From Nocardia neocaledoniensis (GTDB lineage Bacteria > Actinomycetota > Actinomycetes > Mycobacteriales > Mycobacteriaceae), in contig NZ_QGTL01000012.1 in NCBI RefSeq assembly GCF_003182135.1, positions 124,001 through 188,000 of the forward strand: a DNA stretch of 64,000 nucleotides, written 5' to 3'. Shown here piece by piece: positions 29,149-38,089 of the stretch. Positions within the stretch are counted from its first letter, which is position 1, and each line of letters opens with the position of its first letter. The translations under genes and the position numbers were made by a program. A model generated the notes under the pieces. The model was not told the origin of the DNA. It searched no databases and worked only from the letters and a program-made list of their open reading frames with translations.

Positions 29149-31920
29149 ATGGGCGAATCGCGAACGGTGCAGGAGCAGGAAGCGACCCGGCCGCTGCGGG
29201 AGGACATCCGGTTCCTCGGCGGCATCCTGGGCGACACCATCCGCGACCACGAGGGCCCCGAGGTCTTCGACCTGATCGAGCGGGTGCGCACCGAGGCGTT
29301 CCGGGTGCGCCGCGAGGAGGTCGAGCGCAGCGCCGTCGCCGACATGCTCGACGGCACGCCCACCGAGGTCGCGATCCCGCTGATCCGGGCCTTCAGCTAC
29401 TTCGTGCTGCTGGCCAACCTGGCCGAGGACATCCAGCGTGACCGCCGCCGCGCCGCGCACGTCGCCGCGGGCGAACCCCCGCAGGACTCCTCGCTGGCCG
29501 CCACCTACGCCAAGCTCGACGCGGCCGCGCTCGACGGCGCGACGGTGGCCGAACAGCTCACCGACGCGCTCGTCTCGCCGGTGATCACCGCGCACCCCAC
29601 CGAGACCCGCCGCCGCACCGTCTTCGACGTGCAGGCCAAGATCACCGAGCTGATGCGGCTGCGGCGCAGGCTCGAACCGGGCGATCCCGGCCTGGCCGAC
29701 ACCGAGCTGCGGATCCGCCGCGAGGTGCTCACGCTGTGGCGGACCGCGCTGATCCGGCTGGCGCGGCTGCGGATCCAGGACGAGATCTCGGTCGGTCTGC
29801 GCTATTACGACCTGACCCTCTACGACGTCATCCCGGCGATCAACGCTCAGGTGCGCGCGGCGCTGCGGGCGCGCTGGCCCGAGGTGGAACTGCTGCCGCG
29901 GCCGATCCTGCGCCCCGGTTCCTGGATCGGCGGCGATCGTGACGGCAACCCCTTCGTCACCGCCGAGGTCGTGCACACCGCCGCCGAACAGGCCGCCGCC
30001 TACGCGTTCGGCCGGTACCTGGACGAGCTGGTGGAGCTGGAGAAGTCGCTGTCGCAATCGGCGCGGCTGGTGCGCGTGAGTCCCGAGGTCGCCGCGCTGG
30101 CGGAGGCCGGCTATCCCGACCCGGCGGTCTTCGCCGACGAACCGTATCGCCGTGCGCTGCACGCGATCCGGGCCCGGCTCAGCGCTACGGCCGCCGGCGC
30201 CCTCGACGAGCTGCCCGAACACGGCCTCGCCACCGACGCCGCGCCCTACGCCACCCCGCAGGACGTCCTCGACGATCTCGACGCGATCGACGCCTCGCTG
30301 CGCGCGAGCGGGGACGCCCTGCTCGCCGACGACCGCCTTGCCGATCTGCGCCACGCCGTGGAGACCTTCGGCTTCCACTTGCAGGGCCTGGACCTGCGGC
30401 AGAACTCCGAGGTGCACGAACAGGTCGTCGCCGAACTGCTGGCCTGGTCGGGCGCGCACGCCGACTACGCGAGCCTGTCCGAGGCCGCGCGGGTGGAGCT
30501 GCTGGCGAACGAATTGCGCACGCGCCGACCGCTGCTCGGCCCGAACGCGCGGCTCAGCGAACTCGCCACCAAGGAACTGGGCGTGCTGCGCGCCGCGAAG
30601 GACGTGATCGACACCTTCGGCGCCGCCGCGGTGCCGAACTACATCATCAGCATGTGCACCTCGGTCAGTGACATGCTCGAGGCCGCGCTGCTGCTGAAGG
30701 AGGCGGGCATCCTCGACCCCGGATCGCTCGCGGCCACTCCGCGCAGCCCCGTCGGCATCGTGCCGCTGTTCGAGACCATCGAGGACCTCAGCGCCGGCGC
30801 CGACACCTTGGCCGCGGTGCTCGAGGTGCCGGTGTACCGCGAGCTGGTCGCGGCGGCGGGTATGCGCCAGGAGGTGATGCTCGGCTACTCCGATTCCAAC
30901 AAGGACGGCGGCTACCTCGCCGCGAACTGGGCGCTGTACCGGGCGGAACTGGACCTGGTCGAGGTGGCGCGCAAGTCGGGGATCCGGCTGCGGCTGTTCC
31001 ACGGGCGCGGCGGCACCGTCGGCCGCGGTGGCGGTCGCAGTTACGACGCCATCCTGGCCCAGCCCGCCGGCGCGGTGCGCGGCTCGCTGCGGCTCACCGA
31101 GCAGGGCGAGGTGATCGCCGCGAAGTACTCCGAACAGGGCGCGGCGCACCGCAATCTGGAGTCACTGATCGCGGGCACCCTGGAATCGACCCTGCTCGAC
31201 GTGGAGGGCCTGGGCGAGGACGCCGAACCGGCCTACGCGCTGCTCGACGAGCTGGCCGCGCGCGCCCGTACCGCCTACGCGCGCCTGGTGCACGAGACGC
31301 CCGGCTTCGTCGAATACTTCCGGCAGTCCACCCCGGTCGCCGAAGTCGGTGACCTGAACATCGGTAGCCGTCCCGCTTCGCGTAAGCCCACCAATTCGGT
31401 CTCCGACCTGCGCGCGATCCCGTGGGTGATGGCCTGGAGCCAGGCACGGGTCATGCTGCCCGGCTGGTACGGCACCGGGACGGCGCTCGAGGACTGGGTG
31501 GGCGGGGACGCGGGCCGCCTGGCCCGGCTGACCGAGCTGTACCGGCGCTGGCCGTTCTTCCGCACGGTGCTGTCGAATCTGGCGCAGGTGATGGCCAAGA
31601 GCGACCTCGACATCGCCGCCCGCTACGCGGACCTGGTCACCGACGAGACGCTGCGCGCCCAGATCTTCGGCATGATCCGCGACGAACACGCCCGCACCAT
31701 CCGCATGTACGAGGCGGTCACCGGGCACGCGGAACTGCTCAGCGACAACCCGTCGCTGGCGGAGTCGATCCACAACAGGTTCCCGTACCTGGAGCCGCTC
31801 AATCAGCTCCAGGTGGACCTGCTGCGCAGGCTGCGCGGCGGTGACGATTCCGAACTGGTGAAGCGGGGCATCCTGCTCACCATGAACGGCCTGGCCACCG
31901 CGCTGCGCAACTCGGGCTAG
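29149..31920 (+). CDS. ppc: Phosphoenolpyruvate carboxylase
   Basis: PEP carboxylase (923 residues, full family length) adds bicarbonate to PEP to make oxaloacetate, refilling the TCA cycle. The catalytic His is in VITAHPTETRRRT (about 146), the substrate loop is GSWIGGDRDGNPFV, and GYSDSNKDGGYLAANWALY and FHGRGGTVGRGGG form the active site. The C-terminus ends NGLATALRNSG, close to the usual (Q)NTG. The mRNA looks leaderless. The stop abuts the convergent small secreted peptide gene. Confidence 0.97.
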   Translation: MGESRTVQEQEATRPLREDIRFLGGILGDTIRDHEGPEVFDLIERVRTEAFRVRREEVERSAVADMLDGTPTEVAIPLIRAFSYFVLLANLAEDIQRDRRRAAHVAAGEPPQDSSLAATYAKLDAAALDGATVAEQLTDALVSPVITAHPTETRRRTVFDVQAKITELMRLRRRLEPGDPGLADTELRIRREVLTLWRTALIRLARLRIQDEISVGLRYYDLTLYDVIPAINAQVRAALRARWPEVELLPRPILRPGSWIGGDRDGNPFVTAEVVHTAAEQAAAYAFGRYLDELVELEKSLSQSARLVRVSPEVAALAEAGYPDPAVFADEPYRRALHAIRARLSATAAGALDELPEHGLATDAAPYATPQDVLDDLDAIDASLRASGDALLADDRLADLRHAVETFGFHLQGLDLRQNSEVHEQVVAELLAWSGAHADYASLSEAARVELLANELRTRRPLLGPNARLSELATKELGVLRAAKDVIDTFGAAAVPNYIISMCTSVSDMLEAALLLKEAGILDPGSLAATPRSPVGIVPLFETIEDLSAGADTLAAVLEVPVYRELVAAAGMRQEVMLGYSDSNKDGGYLAANWALYRAELDLVEVARKSGIRLRLFHGRGGTVGRGGGRSYDAILAQPAGAVRGSLRLTEQGEVIAAKYSEQGAAHRNLESLIAGTLESTLLDVEGLGEDAEPAYALLDELAARARTAYARLVHETPGFVEYFRQSTPVAEVGDLNIGSRPASRKPTNSVSDLRAIPWVMAWSQARVMLPGWYGTGTALEDWVGGDAGRLARLTELYRRWPFFRTVLSNLAQVMAKSDLDIAARYADLVTDETLRAQIFGMIRDEHARTIRMYEAVTGHAELLSDNPSLAESIHNRFPYLEPLNQLQVDLLRRLRGGDDSELVKRGILLTMNGLATALRNSG

Positions 31921-32088
31921 CTAGAGGCAGACGCTGATGGTGATCGGGCCCACCGGAATCCCGGTGCAGATGGACACCGAGCCGACGACGGGTGCTGCCG
32001 TGGCGGCCGAGGCGGTACCGGCGCCGACGGCGGTGACGGACAGGGCGAGGGCGGCGACGGCGAGCGGCCGGGCGGTCTTGGCGAACAT
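31921..32088 (-). CDS. Small secreted two-cysteine peptide (55-residue precursor)
   Basis: The precursor has a classical signal peptide (MFAKTARPLAVAALALSVT, cleavage at TASA-ATAA) and a mature part of about 27 residues, ATAAPVVGSVSICTGIPVGP then ITISVCL. It has two cysteines and a repeat-like SVSIC/TISVC beta-hairpin. ATG 32088 follows GAGGATCAGCCT. Its stop touches the ppc stop on the other strand. Nothing is known of its function; a disulfide-closed hairpin is inferred from the sequence. An antimicrobial or cell-wall peptide is possible. Confidence 0.65.
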   Translation of the reverse strand: MFAKTARPLAVAALALSVTAVGAGTASAATAAPVVGSVSICTGIPVGPITISVCL

Positions 32089-32189
32089 AGGCTGATCCTC
32101 GGGTAGAACGGGTCGAACGGCCCCCGGGACGAGGGCCGCCCCATCACAACACGGGTCGGCGGCCGCTGTCCTCGACATCGCGGAATGGC

Positions 32190-32597
32190 TCAGTCCGTGA
32201 CGACCGCGATCGCGTCGATCTCCACCAGCATCTCCTCGCGGGGCAGGCCCGTGAAGACCGTGGTGCGCGACGGCAGGACGCCGCTCGTGGTGTGCGCGGT
32301 GACGAATTCACCATACGCCTCGTTCATGATCGCGAAGTCCTCCCTCTTGGTGAGGTAGACCCGCAGCATCACCACGTCGTCGAAGGTGGCGCCGGACGCC
32401 TCGACGATCGCGCGCACGTTCTCCAGCGTGCGCGTCGTCTGGGCGGCGACATCGCCGGGGTACAGGTACTCGTTGGTCTTCGGGTCGACCGGGCCCTGGC
32501 CCGAGACCTGCACGAACGGGCCCTTGCGCACGCCCTGGGAGAAGGTGTGGGCGGGCGCGGGGGCCTCGGCGGTGCGCACGGCGATCTTGTCGGACAT
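32190..32597 (-). CDS. RidA-family imine/enamine deaminase
   Basis: This 135-residue RidA/YjgF protein has VSGQGPVDPKTNEYLYPGD and NVRAIVEASGATFDDVVMLRVYLT, plus the substrate Arg in VLPSRTTVFTGLP and Glu in MLVEIDAIAV. RidA trimers hydrolyse reactive enamines/imines released by PLP dehydratases. It lies last in the kinase-iclR-ridA operon, which fits clean-up of intermediates from the PLP dehydratase-like enzyme encoded divergently. Confidence 0.9.
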   Translation of the reverse strand: MSDKIAVRTAEAPAPAHTFSQGVRKGPFVQVSGQGPVDPKTNEYLYPGDVAAQTTRTLENVRAIVEASGATFDDVVMLRVYLTKREDFAIMNEAYGEFVTAHTTSGVLPSRTTVFTGLPREEMLVEIDAIAVVTD

Positions 32598-32602
32598 GGG
32601 GT

Positions 32603-33373
32603 TCAGCCTTTCCTCGGGGTGGGGTCTCGGCGGGGTGTCCAGCCGAGTTCGGTGGAGATGGCGTCGGCGGTCGCCCGCACCTGGGGCAGCAGCGCCAGCA
32701 CCTGGTCGTGGTCGAGCAGGACGTCGGGCACCGACACCGACACGGCGGCGACCACGGCGCCGATGCCGTCGCGCACGGGCACGCCGATGCAGTTGACGAA
32801 GCTCTCGTGCTCCTCGTGGTCCTCGGCGAAGCCTTGCGCCGCTACGCGGTCCAGCTCCGCCAGGTACTGCTCCGGGGTGCGCAGGGTCTTCGTCGTGAAC
32901 GGGTGGAAGTCCAGGCGCGCGGCCACCGCGGGCCATTCCGAGCGTGGCAGCGCGGCGACGAGGACCTTGCCGACGGCCGTGCAGTGCAACGGCGCGGGGC
33001 GGCCGATCCGGGAGTACATCCGCACCGACTGCTCGGCGTCGACCTTGTCGATGTAGACCGCGTCGCCGGATTCGTAGGCGGCCAGGTGCACCGTCTGCCC
33101 GGTGGCGGCGCCGAGCGCGCTCAGATGCGGGCGGGCGACGGTGCGCACATCGCGATTCTCCAGTGCGCGACTGGCCAATTCGAACATCCGGGTGCCCAGC
33201 GAATACCGGTGTGCGGCATCGCGGACGACGAACCGGTCGGCCTGCATGGTCTGCAGCAGTCGCAGCACCGTCGACTTGTGCACGCCCAGTCGCGCCGCCA
33301 GTTCGTCGAGGGACTGCGAATCCTCGCCGAGGGCGATGAGAATGGACAGGGCGCGCGACACGCTTTGACTCAT
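32603..33373 (-). CDS. IclR-family regulator of the sugar-acid catabolic cluster
   Basis: This 256-residue IclR protein has an N-terminal winged helix (QSLDELAARLGVHKSTVLRLLQTMQADRFVVR) and a GAF-like effector domain (QTVHLAAYESGDAVYIDKVD, LHCTAVGKVLVAAL, VNCIGVPVRDGIGAVVAAVSVSVP). IclR regulators such as KdgR respond to 2-keto-3-deoxygluconate. It overlaps the PfkB kinase gene by 4 bases (ATGA). Its likely sites are in the divergent promoter region at 34414-34539. Confidence 0.88.
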   Translation of the reverse strand: MSQSVSRALSILIALGEDSQSLDELAARLGVHKSTVLRLLQTMQADRFVVRDAAHRYSLGTRMFELASRALENRDVRTVARPHLSALGAATGQTVHLAAYESGDAVYIDKVDAEQSVRMYSRIGRPAPLHCTAVGKVLVAALPRSEWPAVAARLDFHPFTTKTLRTPEQYLAELDRVAAQGFAEDHEEHESFVNCIGVPVRDGIGAVVAAVSVSVPDVLLDHDQVLALLPQVRATADAISTELGWTPRRDPTPRKG

Positions 33374-34413
33374 GGCCCGATGGTCCCATCCAGTGCGTCG
33401 GGGTAGCGCAGCCCGGCCCACTCCCGGTCGGTCAGTGCGGCGAGCCGCCGGATCTCTTGCGCCGGTGGCAGTTTCGCGGCGTCGCCGGTGGCGGTGAGCG
33501 CGGCGGCGGCGCAGAGATGGCCGTAGCGCAGCCGGGTGCGCGGGTCGACGCCGTGCAGCAGGGCGGCGAGGTAGCCGCCGGCGAACGCGTCGCCGGCGCC
33601 GATGCGTTCGGTGATCTCGAGCGCCAGCGCGGGCACTTCCACCGCCGTGTCGCCGTCGAAGGCGAGCACGGTGTGCTTGTCGTTCTTGATGATCAGCTGG
33701 GCCGGTTCGGGGAACAGCGCCCGCAGCGCGGCCGGGTCGCCGGTGCCGAAGATCTCGGCGGCCTCGTCGGCGCCGAGCAGGGCCACGTCCGCGCCGCGGA
33801 CATGGGCGGCGAGTTCGTCGGCGGCCGCGTCGACGCGCGAACCCCACAGGGCCGGACGGTAATTGAGGTCGAAGCTGACGAGGCGGCCGCGCCGGGGCAG
33901 GGCGATCAGGGTGCGGGTGAGTTCGTTCGCCGAGGCCGACAGCGCCGGGGTGATTCCGGTGAAGTGCACCAGATCGGCGCGATCGAGCAGACCCGCCGCG
34001 ATCCTGGGCGCCAGATCGGCGGGGGAGAGCGCGCTACCCGCCGACCCGGCCCGGTAGTAGTGCATGCGACTGGCGTGGGCGGGCAGGTCGTGGGGTGCGC
34101 CCGAGCCGCTGCCGCGCTCCTTGACGTAGAGCCCGGTCGGGTGGTCCGGATCGACGGTGACGGCGCCGACGTCGACCCCGCCGGCGGCGAGCTGGGCCAC
34201 CAGGTAGCGGCCGAAGCCGTCGTCGCCGACGCGCGACACCCACGCTGTCGAGACGCCGAGCTGGGCGAGCACCAGGGCCACATTCGCCTCGGCCCCACCG
34301 GCCCCGCGGTCGAACACCGCGGACTGTTCCAGGGGGCCGGAACGGGCGACGAGCACGGCGAGCCCCTCGCCGACGGTGACCGCCCGCGGCGGCGTCGCTG
34401 TTGCCTGTGTCAC
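33370..34413 (-). CDS. PfkB-family sugar-acid kinase, likely 2-keto-3-deoxygluconate kinase
   Basis: This is a 347-residue ribokinase-fold enzyme. The N-terminal substrate region has GEGLAVLVARSG and FDRGAGGAEANVALVLAQLG. The C-terminal PfkB signature is ERIGAGDAFAGGYLAALL with catalytic Asp. It would phosphorylate KDG to KDPG using ATP. That assignment rests on the KDPG aldolase and sugar-acid permease in the facing operon rather than on a residue test. GTG 34413 is the start. It heads the minus-strand operon kinase-iclR-ridA. Confidence 0.82.
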   Translation of the reverse strand: MTQATATPPRAVTVGEGLAVLVARSGPLEQSAVFDRGAGGAEANVALVLAQLGVSTAWVSRVGDDGFGRYLVAQLAAGGVDVGAVTVDPDHPTGLYVKERGSGSGAPHDLPAHASRMHYYRAGSAGSALSPADLAPRIAAGLLDRADLVHFTGITPALSASANELTRTLIALPRRGRLVSFDLNYRPALWGSRVDAAADELAAHVRGADVALLGADEAAEIFGTGDPAALRALFPEPAQLIIKNDKHTVLAFDGDTAVEVPALALEITERIGAGDAFAGGYLAALLHGVDPRTRLRYGHLCAAAALTATGDAAKLPPAQEIRRLAALTDREWAGLRYPDALDGTIGP

Positions 34414-34539
34414 CTTTTCCGCCCTTTCGTGCTTGCCATCACTGCCCTCGAGATGCACAATAACGAGCAGAAACATTTCATGCAACCGGCGTTGCGCATT
34501 ATGCAATGCACGCTCGACATGAACCACGGAAGGGAAGCT
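34414..34539. promoter_or_regulatory. Divergent control region with candidate IclR site
   Basis: The two operons of the sugar-acid cluster diverge here. GCAAC-N4-GTTGC (34482-34495) is a perfect palindrome just before a -10-like CATTAT (34497-34502) that reads toward the PLP enzyme gene. Further TGCA-rich motifs (ATGCAATGCA) follow. A regulator bound here could control both directions; assignment to the IclR protein is by location only. Confidence 0.5.
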
Positions 34540-35817
34540 GTGACTATCGACAACGCCGTCGTGGACGCGCTGGCCGAGGAGTCGCTCGGGCCAGGGGACA
34601 AGAGCGCGCCGCCCGCGGCCTGGGGGCGCACGGTGCGCGAGTACCTCTCCGGCGCACCGGAACTCGCGCGATGGCAGACCCCGCTGCTCACCCTCGACCG
34701 GGAGCGGCTCGACGCCAATCTCGCGCTGATGGCGGAGTGGACGGCCGCGGCGGGCGTCGCGCTGGCCCCGCACGGCAAGACGACGATGGCGCCGCAGCTG
34801 TGGCGCGAACAGCTCACCGCGGGCGCGTGGGCGATCACCCTCGCCACCGGTTGGCAGGCTCAGCTCGCGCGGTCCTTCGGCGTCGGCCGGATCATGCTGG
34901 CCAATGCGCTCGTCGATCCGATCGGATTGTCCTGGGTCGCCGCCGAATCCGCGCGCGACGCCGGGTTCGAGTTCTTCTGCTGGGCCGACAGCGTGGCCAC
35001 CGTGGAACTGATGGACAAGATCCTGCGCGACGCCCCCGCCGCCCCGCCCGTACGGGTGCTCGTCGAACTCGGCGGCGCGCACGGGCGCACCGGGGCGCGC
35101 ACCCGCGCGCAGGCCCACGAGGTCGCGGCCGCCATCGGGCACAGTGAACGCCTCGTTCTCGCCGGTGTCGCCGGCTACGAAGGGGCGCTGGCGCACGACC
35201 GCAGCGCCGCCGGGATCGCCGCCGTGCGCGGCTACCTCGGCGAACTCGCCGCCCTGCACACCGACCTCGTGACCGCCGGGGCGTACCGGGGTCCGGCGGT
35301 GGTCACCGCGGGCGGCAGCGCCTACCCCGAACTCGTGGTCGGCGAACTCGCCCGGCTGGCCGACGACACCACCACCGTCGTGCTGCGCAGCGGCGCCTAC
35401 TTCATCCACGACGACGGCTTCTACGCCGGGATCTCGCCGCTGGCCGCCCCGGCGGTGAACCCGGGTCTGCGCGCCGCCATGCACGGCTGGGCCCGCGTCG
35501 TGTCGCGCCCCGAACCCGAACTCGCCCTGCTCGACGGCGGCAAGCGCGACTTCCCGTTCGACGAGGGGCTGCCGGTGCCGCAGCTGGTGGTCGGCGGCAC
35601 GCTGCCCGCGGGCGCCGAGGTGACCGCGCTCAACGATCAGCACACCTTCCTGCGGCTGCCCGGCGCGGACGCCGCCGAGCTGCCGGTCGGCAGCATCGTC
35701 CGGCTCGGCCTCTCGCACCCGTGCACCGCCTTCGACAAGTGGCGGCGCATCCCGGTGATCGACAGCGCCGCGGCCGCGAATCCCCGCGTGGTCGACCTGA
35801 TCCGCACCTACTTCTGA
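34540..35817 (+). CDS. DSD1-like PLP enzyme (D-amino-acid dehydratase/D-threonine aldolase superfamily); likely D-glucosaminate dehydratase
   Basis: This 425-residue fold-type III PLP protein has the PLP lysine in LAPHGKTTMAP (about 75) and a metal site late in the chain with His-x-Cys in SHPCTAFDKW, as in eukaryotic-type D-serine dehydratase. These enzymes eliminate water and ammonia from beta-hydroxy D-amino acids. D-glucosaminate is such a substrate and would give 2-keto-3-deoxygluconate, which the neighbouring kinase and aldolase can use. That substrate is inferred from context. GTG 34540 follows GGAAGGGA; ATG 34519 is the alternative. Confidence 0.82.
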   Translation: MTIDNAVVDALAEESLGPGDKSAPPAAWGRTVREYLSGAPELARWQTPLLTLDRERLDANLALMAEWTAAAGVALAPHGKTTMAPQLWREQLTAGAWAITLATGWQAQLARSFGVGRIMLANALVDPIGLSWVAAESARDAGFEFFCWADSVATVELMDKILRDAPAAPPVRVLVELGGAHGRTGARTRAQAHEVAAAIGHSERLVLAGVAGYEGALAHDRSAAGIAAVRGYLGELAALHTDLVTAGAYRGPAVVTAGGSAYPELVVGELARLADDTTTVVLRSGAYFIHDDGFYAGISPLAAPAVNPGLRAAMHGWARVVSRPEPELALLDGGKRDFPFDEGLPVPQLVVGGTLPAGAEVTALNDQHTFLRLPGADAAELPVGSIVRLGLSHPCTAFDKWRRIPVIDSAAAANPRVVDLIRTYF

Positions 35818-35820
35818 CGG

Positions 35821-37440
35821 ATGACCATGACGGACACTCTCTTCCGCGACATCGACATCGTCGACGGCACCGGCGCCCCGCGCCGCCGCGGCGACGTGCT
35901 CGTGCGCGACGGCCGGATCGCCGAGGTCGCGGCCCCGGGCACGATCACCGCCGACGCCGGCGTCGTGGCGACCCGGCCGGGTTCGGTCCTGGCGCCGGGA
36001 TTCATCGACATGCACGCGCACTCCGACCTCCACCTGCTCACCCACCCCGAGCACACGCCCAAGATCACCCAGGGCGTGACCACCGAGGTGATCGGCCAGG
36101 ACGGCCTGTCCTACGCGCCGATCGACGACGCCGCGCTCGCGGTGGTGCGCAAGCAGATCGCGGGCTGGAACGGCAACCCCACCGATCTCGACTTCTCCTG
36201 GCGCACCGTCGGTGAGTACCTGGACCGGCTCGACCGGGGCATCACCCCGAACGCCGCCTACCTCGTCCCGCAGGGCACGCTGCGGCTGCTCGTCGTCGGC
36301 AGCGAGCAGCGTCCGGCCAGCACCGCCGAGATCGACCGGATGTGCGCGGTGCTGGCCCAGGGCCTCGACGAGGGCGCGGTCGGCATGTCGAGCGGGCTCA
36401 CCTACACCCCTGGGATGTACGCCGATACCGGCGAACTCGCCGCGCTGTGCTCGGTGGTGGCGACCTACGGCGGCTTCTACGCCCCGCACACCCGCTCCTA
36501 CGGCGCCGGCGCGCTCGAGGCCTACGCGGAGATGATCGGGCTGGCGAAGTCGACCGGCTGCGCCCTGCACCTGACCCACGCCACCATGAACTTCGGCGTG
36601 AACCGCGGGCGCGCACCGGAATTCCTCGCCATGGTCGCCGCGGCGCGGGCCGAGGGCGCCGACATCACCCTCGACACCTACCCCTACCTGCCCGGTTCGA
36701 CGACGCTGTCGGCGTTGCTGCCGAGCTGGGCGATGTCGGGTGGACCCGACGCCGCGCTGGCCCGGCTCGACGATCCGGCCGAACGCGCCAGGATCGTCGC
36801 GGACGTGAACGTCAACGGGTCCGACGGCTGCCACGGTGTCACCGTCGAATGGGAGACCATCCAGATCAGCGGCGTCGCCCAGGACGAACTGTCGGGCTAC
36901 GTCGGGCGTACCGTCGCAGGGATCGCGGCCGAGGAGGACCGCGAACCGGTCGCGGTGTTCTTCGACCTGCTGCGCCGCGATCAGCTCGCGACGACGATCC
37001 TGCAGCACGTCGGCCACGAGGAGAACGTGCGCGCCATCATGGTCGACCCCGGTCACATGGGCGGCAGCGACGGCCTGCTGGTCGGCGCGCGGCCGCATCC
37101 GCGCGCCTGGGGCACCTTCCCGCGCTACCTGTCGCGCTATGTCCGCGAACTCGGCGTCCTCGAGCTCGAGGACTGCGTGCACCACCTGACCGGCCGGCCC
37201 GCCGCCCGGCTGCGCCTGGCCGATCGCGGCCTGATCCGTCCCGGCTACGCCGCCGACCTCGTCGTGTTCGATCCGGCGACGATCCACGACACGGCGACCT
37301 TCGAAGACCCACGCCAACAGGCGCGTGGCATCCAGCACGTGCTGGTCAACGGTGCGTTCGCGCTGGCCGACGGCACCGCGACCGGCGTGCGCGCCGGCCG
37401 CGCCCTGCGGATGGACGCCACGCGAGAGGAGACCCGATGA
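35821..37440 (+). CDS. N-acyl-D-amino-acid deacylase family amidohydrolase; likely N-acetyl-D-glucosaminate deacetylase
   Basis: This is a 539-residue amidohydrolase of the D-aminoacylase family. Visible motifs are the metal pair HAHSD (about 62), HTRS (about 222), the HATMN histidine (about 252) and GSDGLLVGARPHPR with catalytic Asp. One change stands out: the metal-bridging Cys of D-aminoacylases, normally GNCG, is replaced by GQDG (Asp, about 97). It lies 3 bases after the PLP enzyme gene and overlaps the aldolase gene, so it should supply a D-amino acid to the former. N-acetylglucosaminate is the inferred substrate. Confidence 0.83.
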   Translation: MTMTDTLFRDIDIVDGTGAPRRRGDVLVRDGRIAEVAAPGTITADAGVVATRPGSVLAPGFIDMHAHSDLHLLTHPEHTPKITQGVTTEVIGQDGLSYAPIDDAALAVVRKQIAGWNGNPTDLDFSWRTVGEYLDRLDRGITPNAAYLVPQGTLRLLVVGSEQRPASTAEIDRMCAVLAQGLDEGAVGMSSGLTYTPGMYADTGELAALCSVVATYGGFYAPHTRSYGAGALEAYAEMIGLAKSTGCALHLTHATMNFGVNRGRAPEFLAMVAAARAEGADITLDTYPYLPGSTTLSALLPSWAMSGGPDAALARLDDPAERARIVADVNVNGSDGCHGVTVEWETIQISGVAQDELSGYVGRTVAGIAAEEDREPVAVFFDLLRRDQLATTILQHVGHEENVRAIMVDPGHMGGSDGLLVGARPHPRAWGTFPRYLSRYVRELGVLELEDCVHHLTGRPAARLRLADRGLIRPGYAADLVVFDPATIHDTATFEDPRQQARGIQHVLVNGAFALADGTATGVRAGRALRMDATREETR

Positions 37441-38078
37441 ACCCGCTGCTCAGCTCGTCGTCCGAGGCCATCGAGGTGATCCGGGCCGACCGCGCCCTCA
37501 CCGTGGTCCGCGCGCCCGAGATCCCCGACCCGGCCGGGCTCGCCCGCACCCTCGCCGGAGCGGGCATCCGCGCCGTCGAGCTCACCTTCACCACGCTCGG
37601 CGTGCTCGAGGCGGTACGCACGGCGTCCACCGTGCGGGAGGCCGTCGTCGGGGTGGGTACCGTGACCACCCGCGCGCAGGCCGAGGCCGCGATCGAGGTG
37701 GGCGCCCGCTTCCTGGTGACGCCCGCGCTGCGGCCCGAGGTCGCCGAAGTGGCTGTCGCGCACGGGATCCCGGTCGTCATGGGTGCCTTCACGCCGTCGG
37801 AGGTGCTGGCGGCGGTCGAGCTGGGCGCCGCGGTGGTGAAGATCTTCCCGGCCCGCGCCTTCGGTCCGGCGTATCTGAAGGATCTGCGCGGCCCCTTCCC
37901 GCACGTCGACCTGATCCCCTCCGGCGGCGTCAATGCCAAGAACGCCCGCGACTTCCTGCGGGCGGGCGCGATCGCCGTCTCCGCGGGCACCGACGTGGTG
38001 GCCCCCGCCGACGTCGCGAGTTCGCGTTGGTCTCAGATCGGCGCCAACGCCGAACGCTTCGTCCATTCGCTTGATTGA
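37437..38078 (+). CDS. eda: KDPG/KHG aldolase
   Basis: This 213-residue class I aldolase splits 2-keto-3-deoxy-6-phosphogluconate into pyruvate and glyceraldehyde 3-phosphate. The Schiff-base lysine is in AAVVKIFPARAFGPAYLKDL (about 138), the catalytic Glu in RAVELTFTT, and the phosphate-binding stretch is PSGGVNAKN. It overlaps the deacylase gene by 4 bases and precedes the permease. In this cluster it is the last step of the proposed glucosaminate route. Confidence 0.92.
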   Translation: MNPLLSSSSEAIEVIRADRALTVVRAPEIPDPAGLARTLAGAGIRAVELTFTTLGVLEAVRTASTVREAVVGVGTVTTRAQAEAAIEVGARFLVTPALRPEVAEVAVAHGIPVVMGAFTPSEVLAAVELGAAVVKIFPARAFGPAYLKDLRGPFPHVDLIPSGGVNAKNARDFLRAGAIAVSAGTDVVAPADVASSRWSQIGANAERFVHSLD

Positions 38079-38089
38079 GAGGTACTCCC

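Noticed and set aside
28885..31149. Long minus-strand frame opposite ppc
   Set aside because: It is antisense to intact PEP carboxylase and has low-complexity composition.
34540..35817. Simple D-threonine aldolase
   Set aside because: The late metal motif is His-x-Cys as in D-serine dehydratases, and the neighbours point to a dehydratase feeding KDG metabolism; aldolase activity is not excluded.
34414..37338. Extension of the PfkB frame far upstream on the minus strand
   Set aside because: The extension is antisense to the PLP enzyme and deacylase genes; the kinase clearly begins at GTG 34413.
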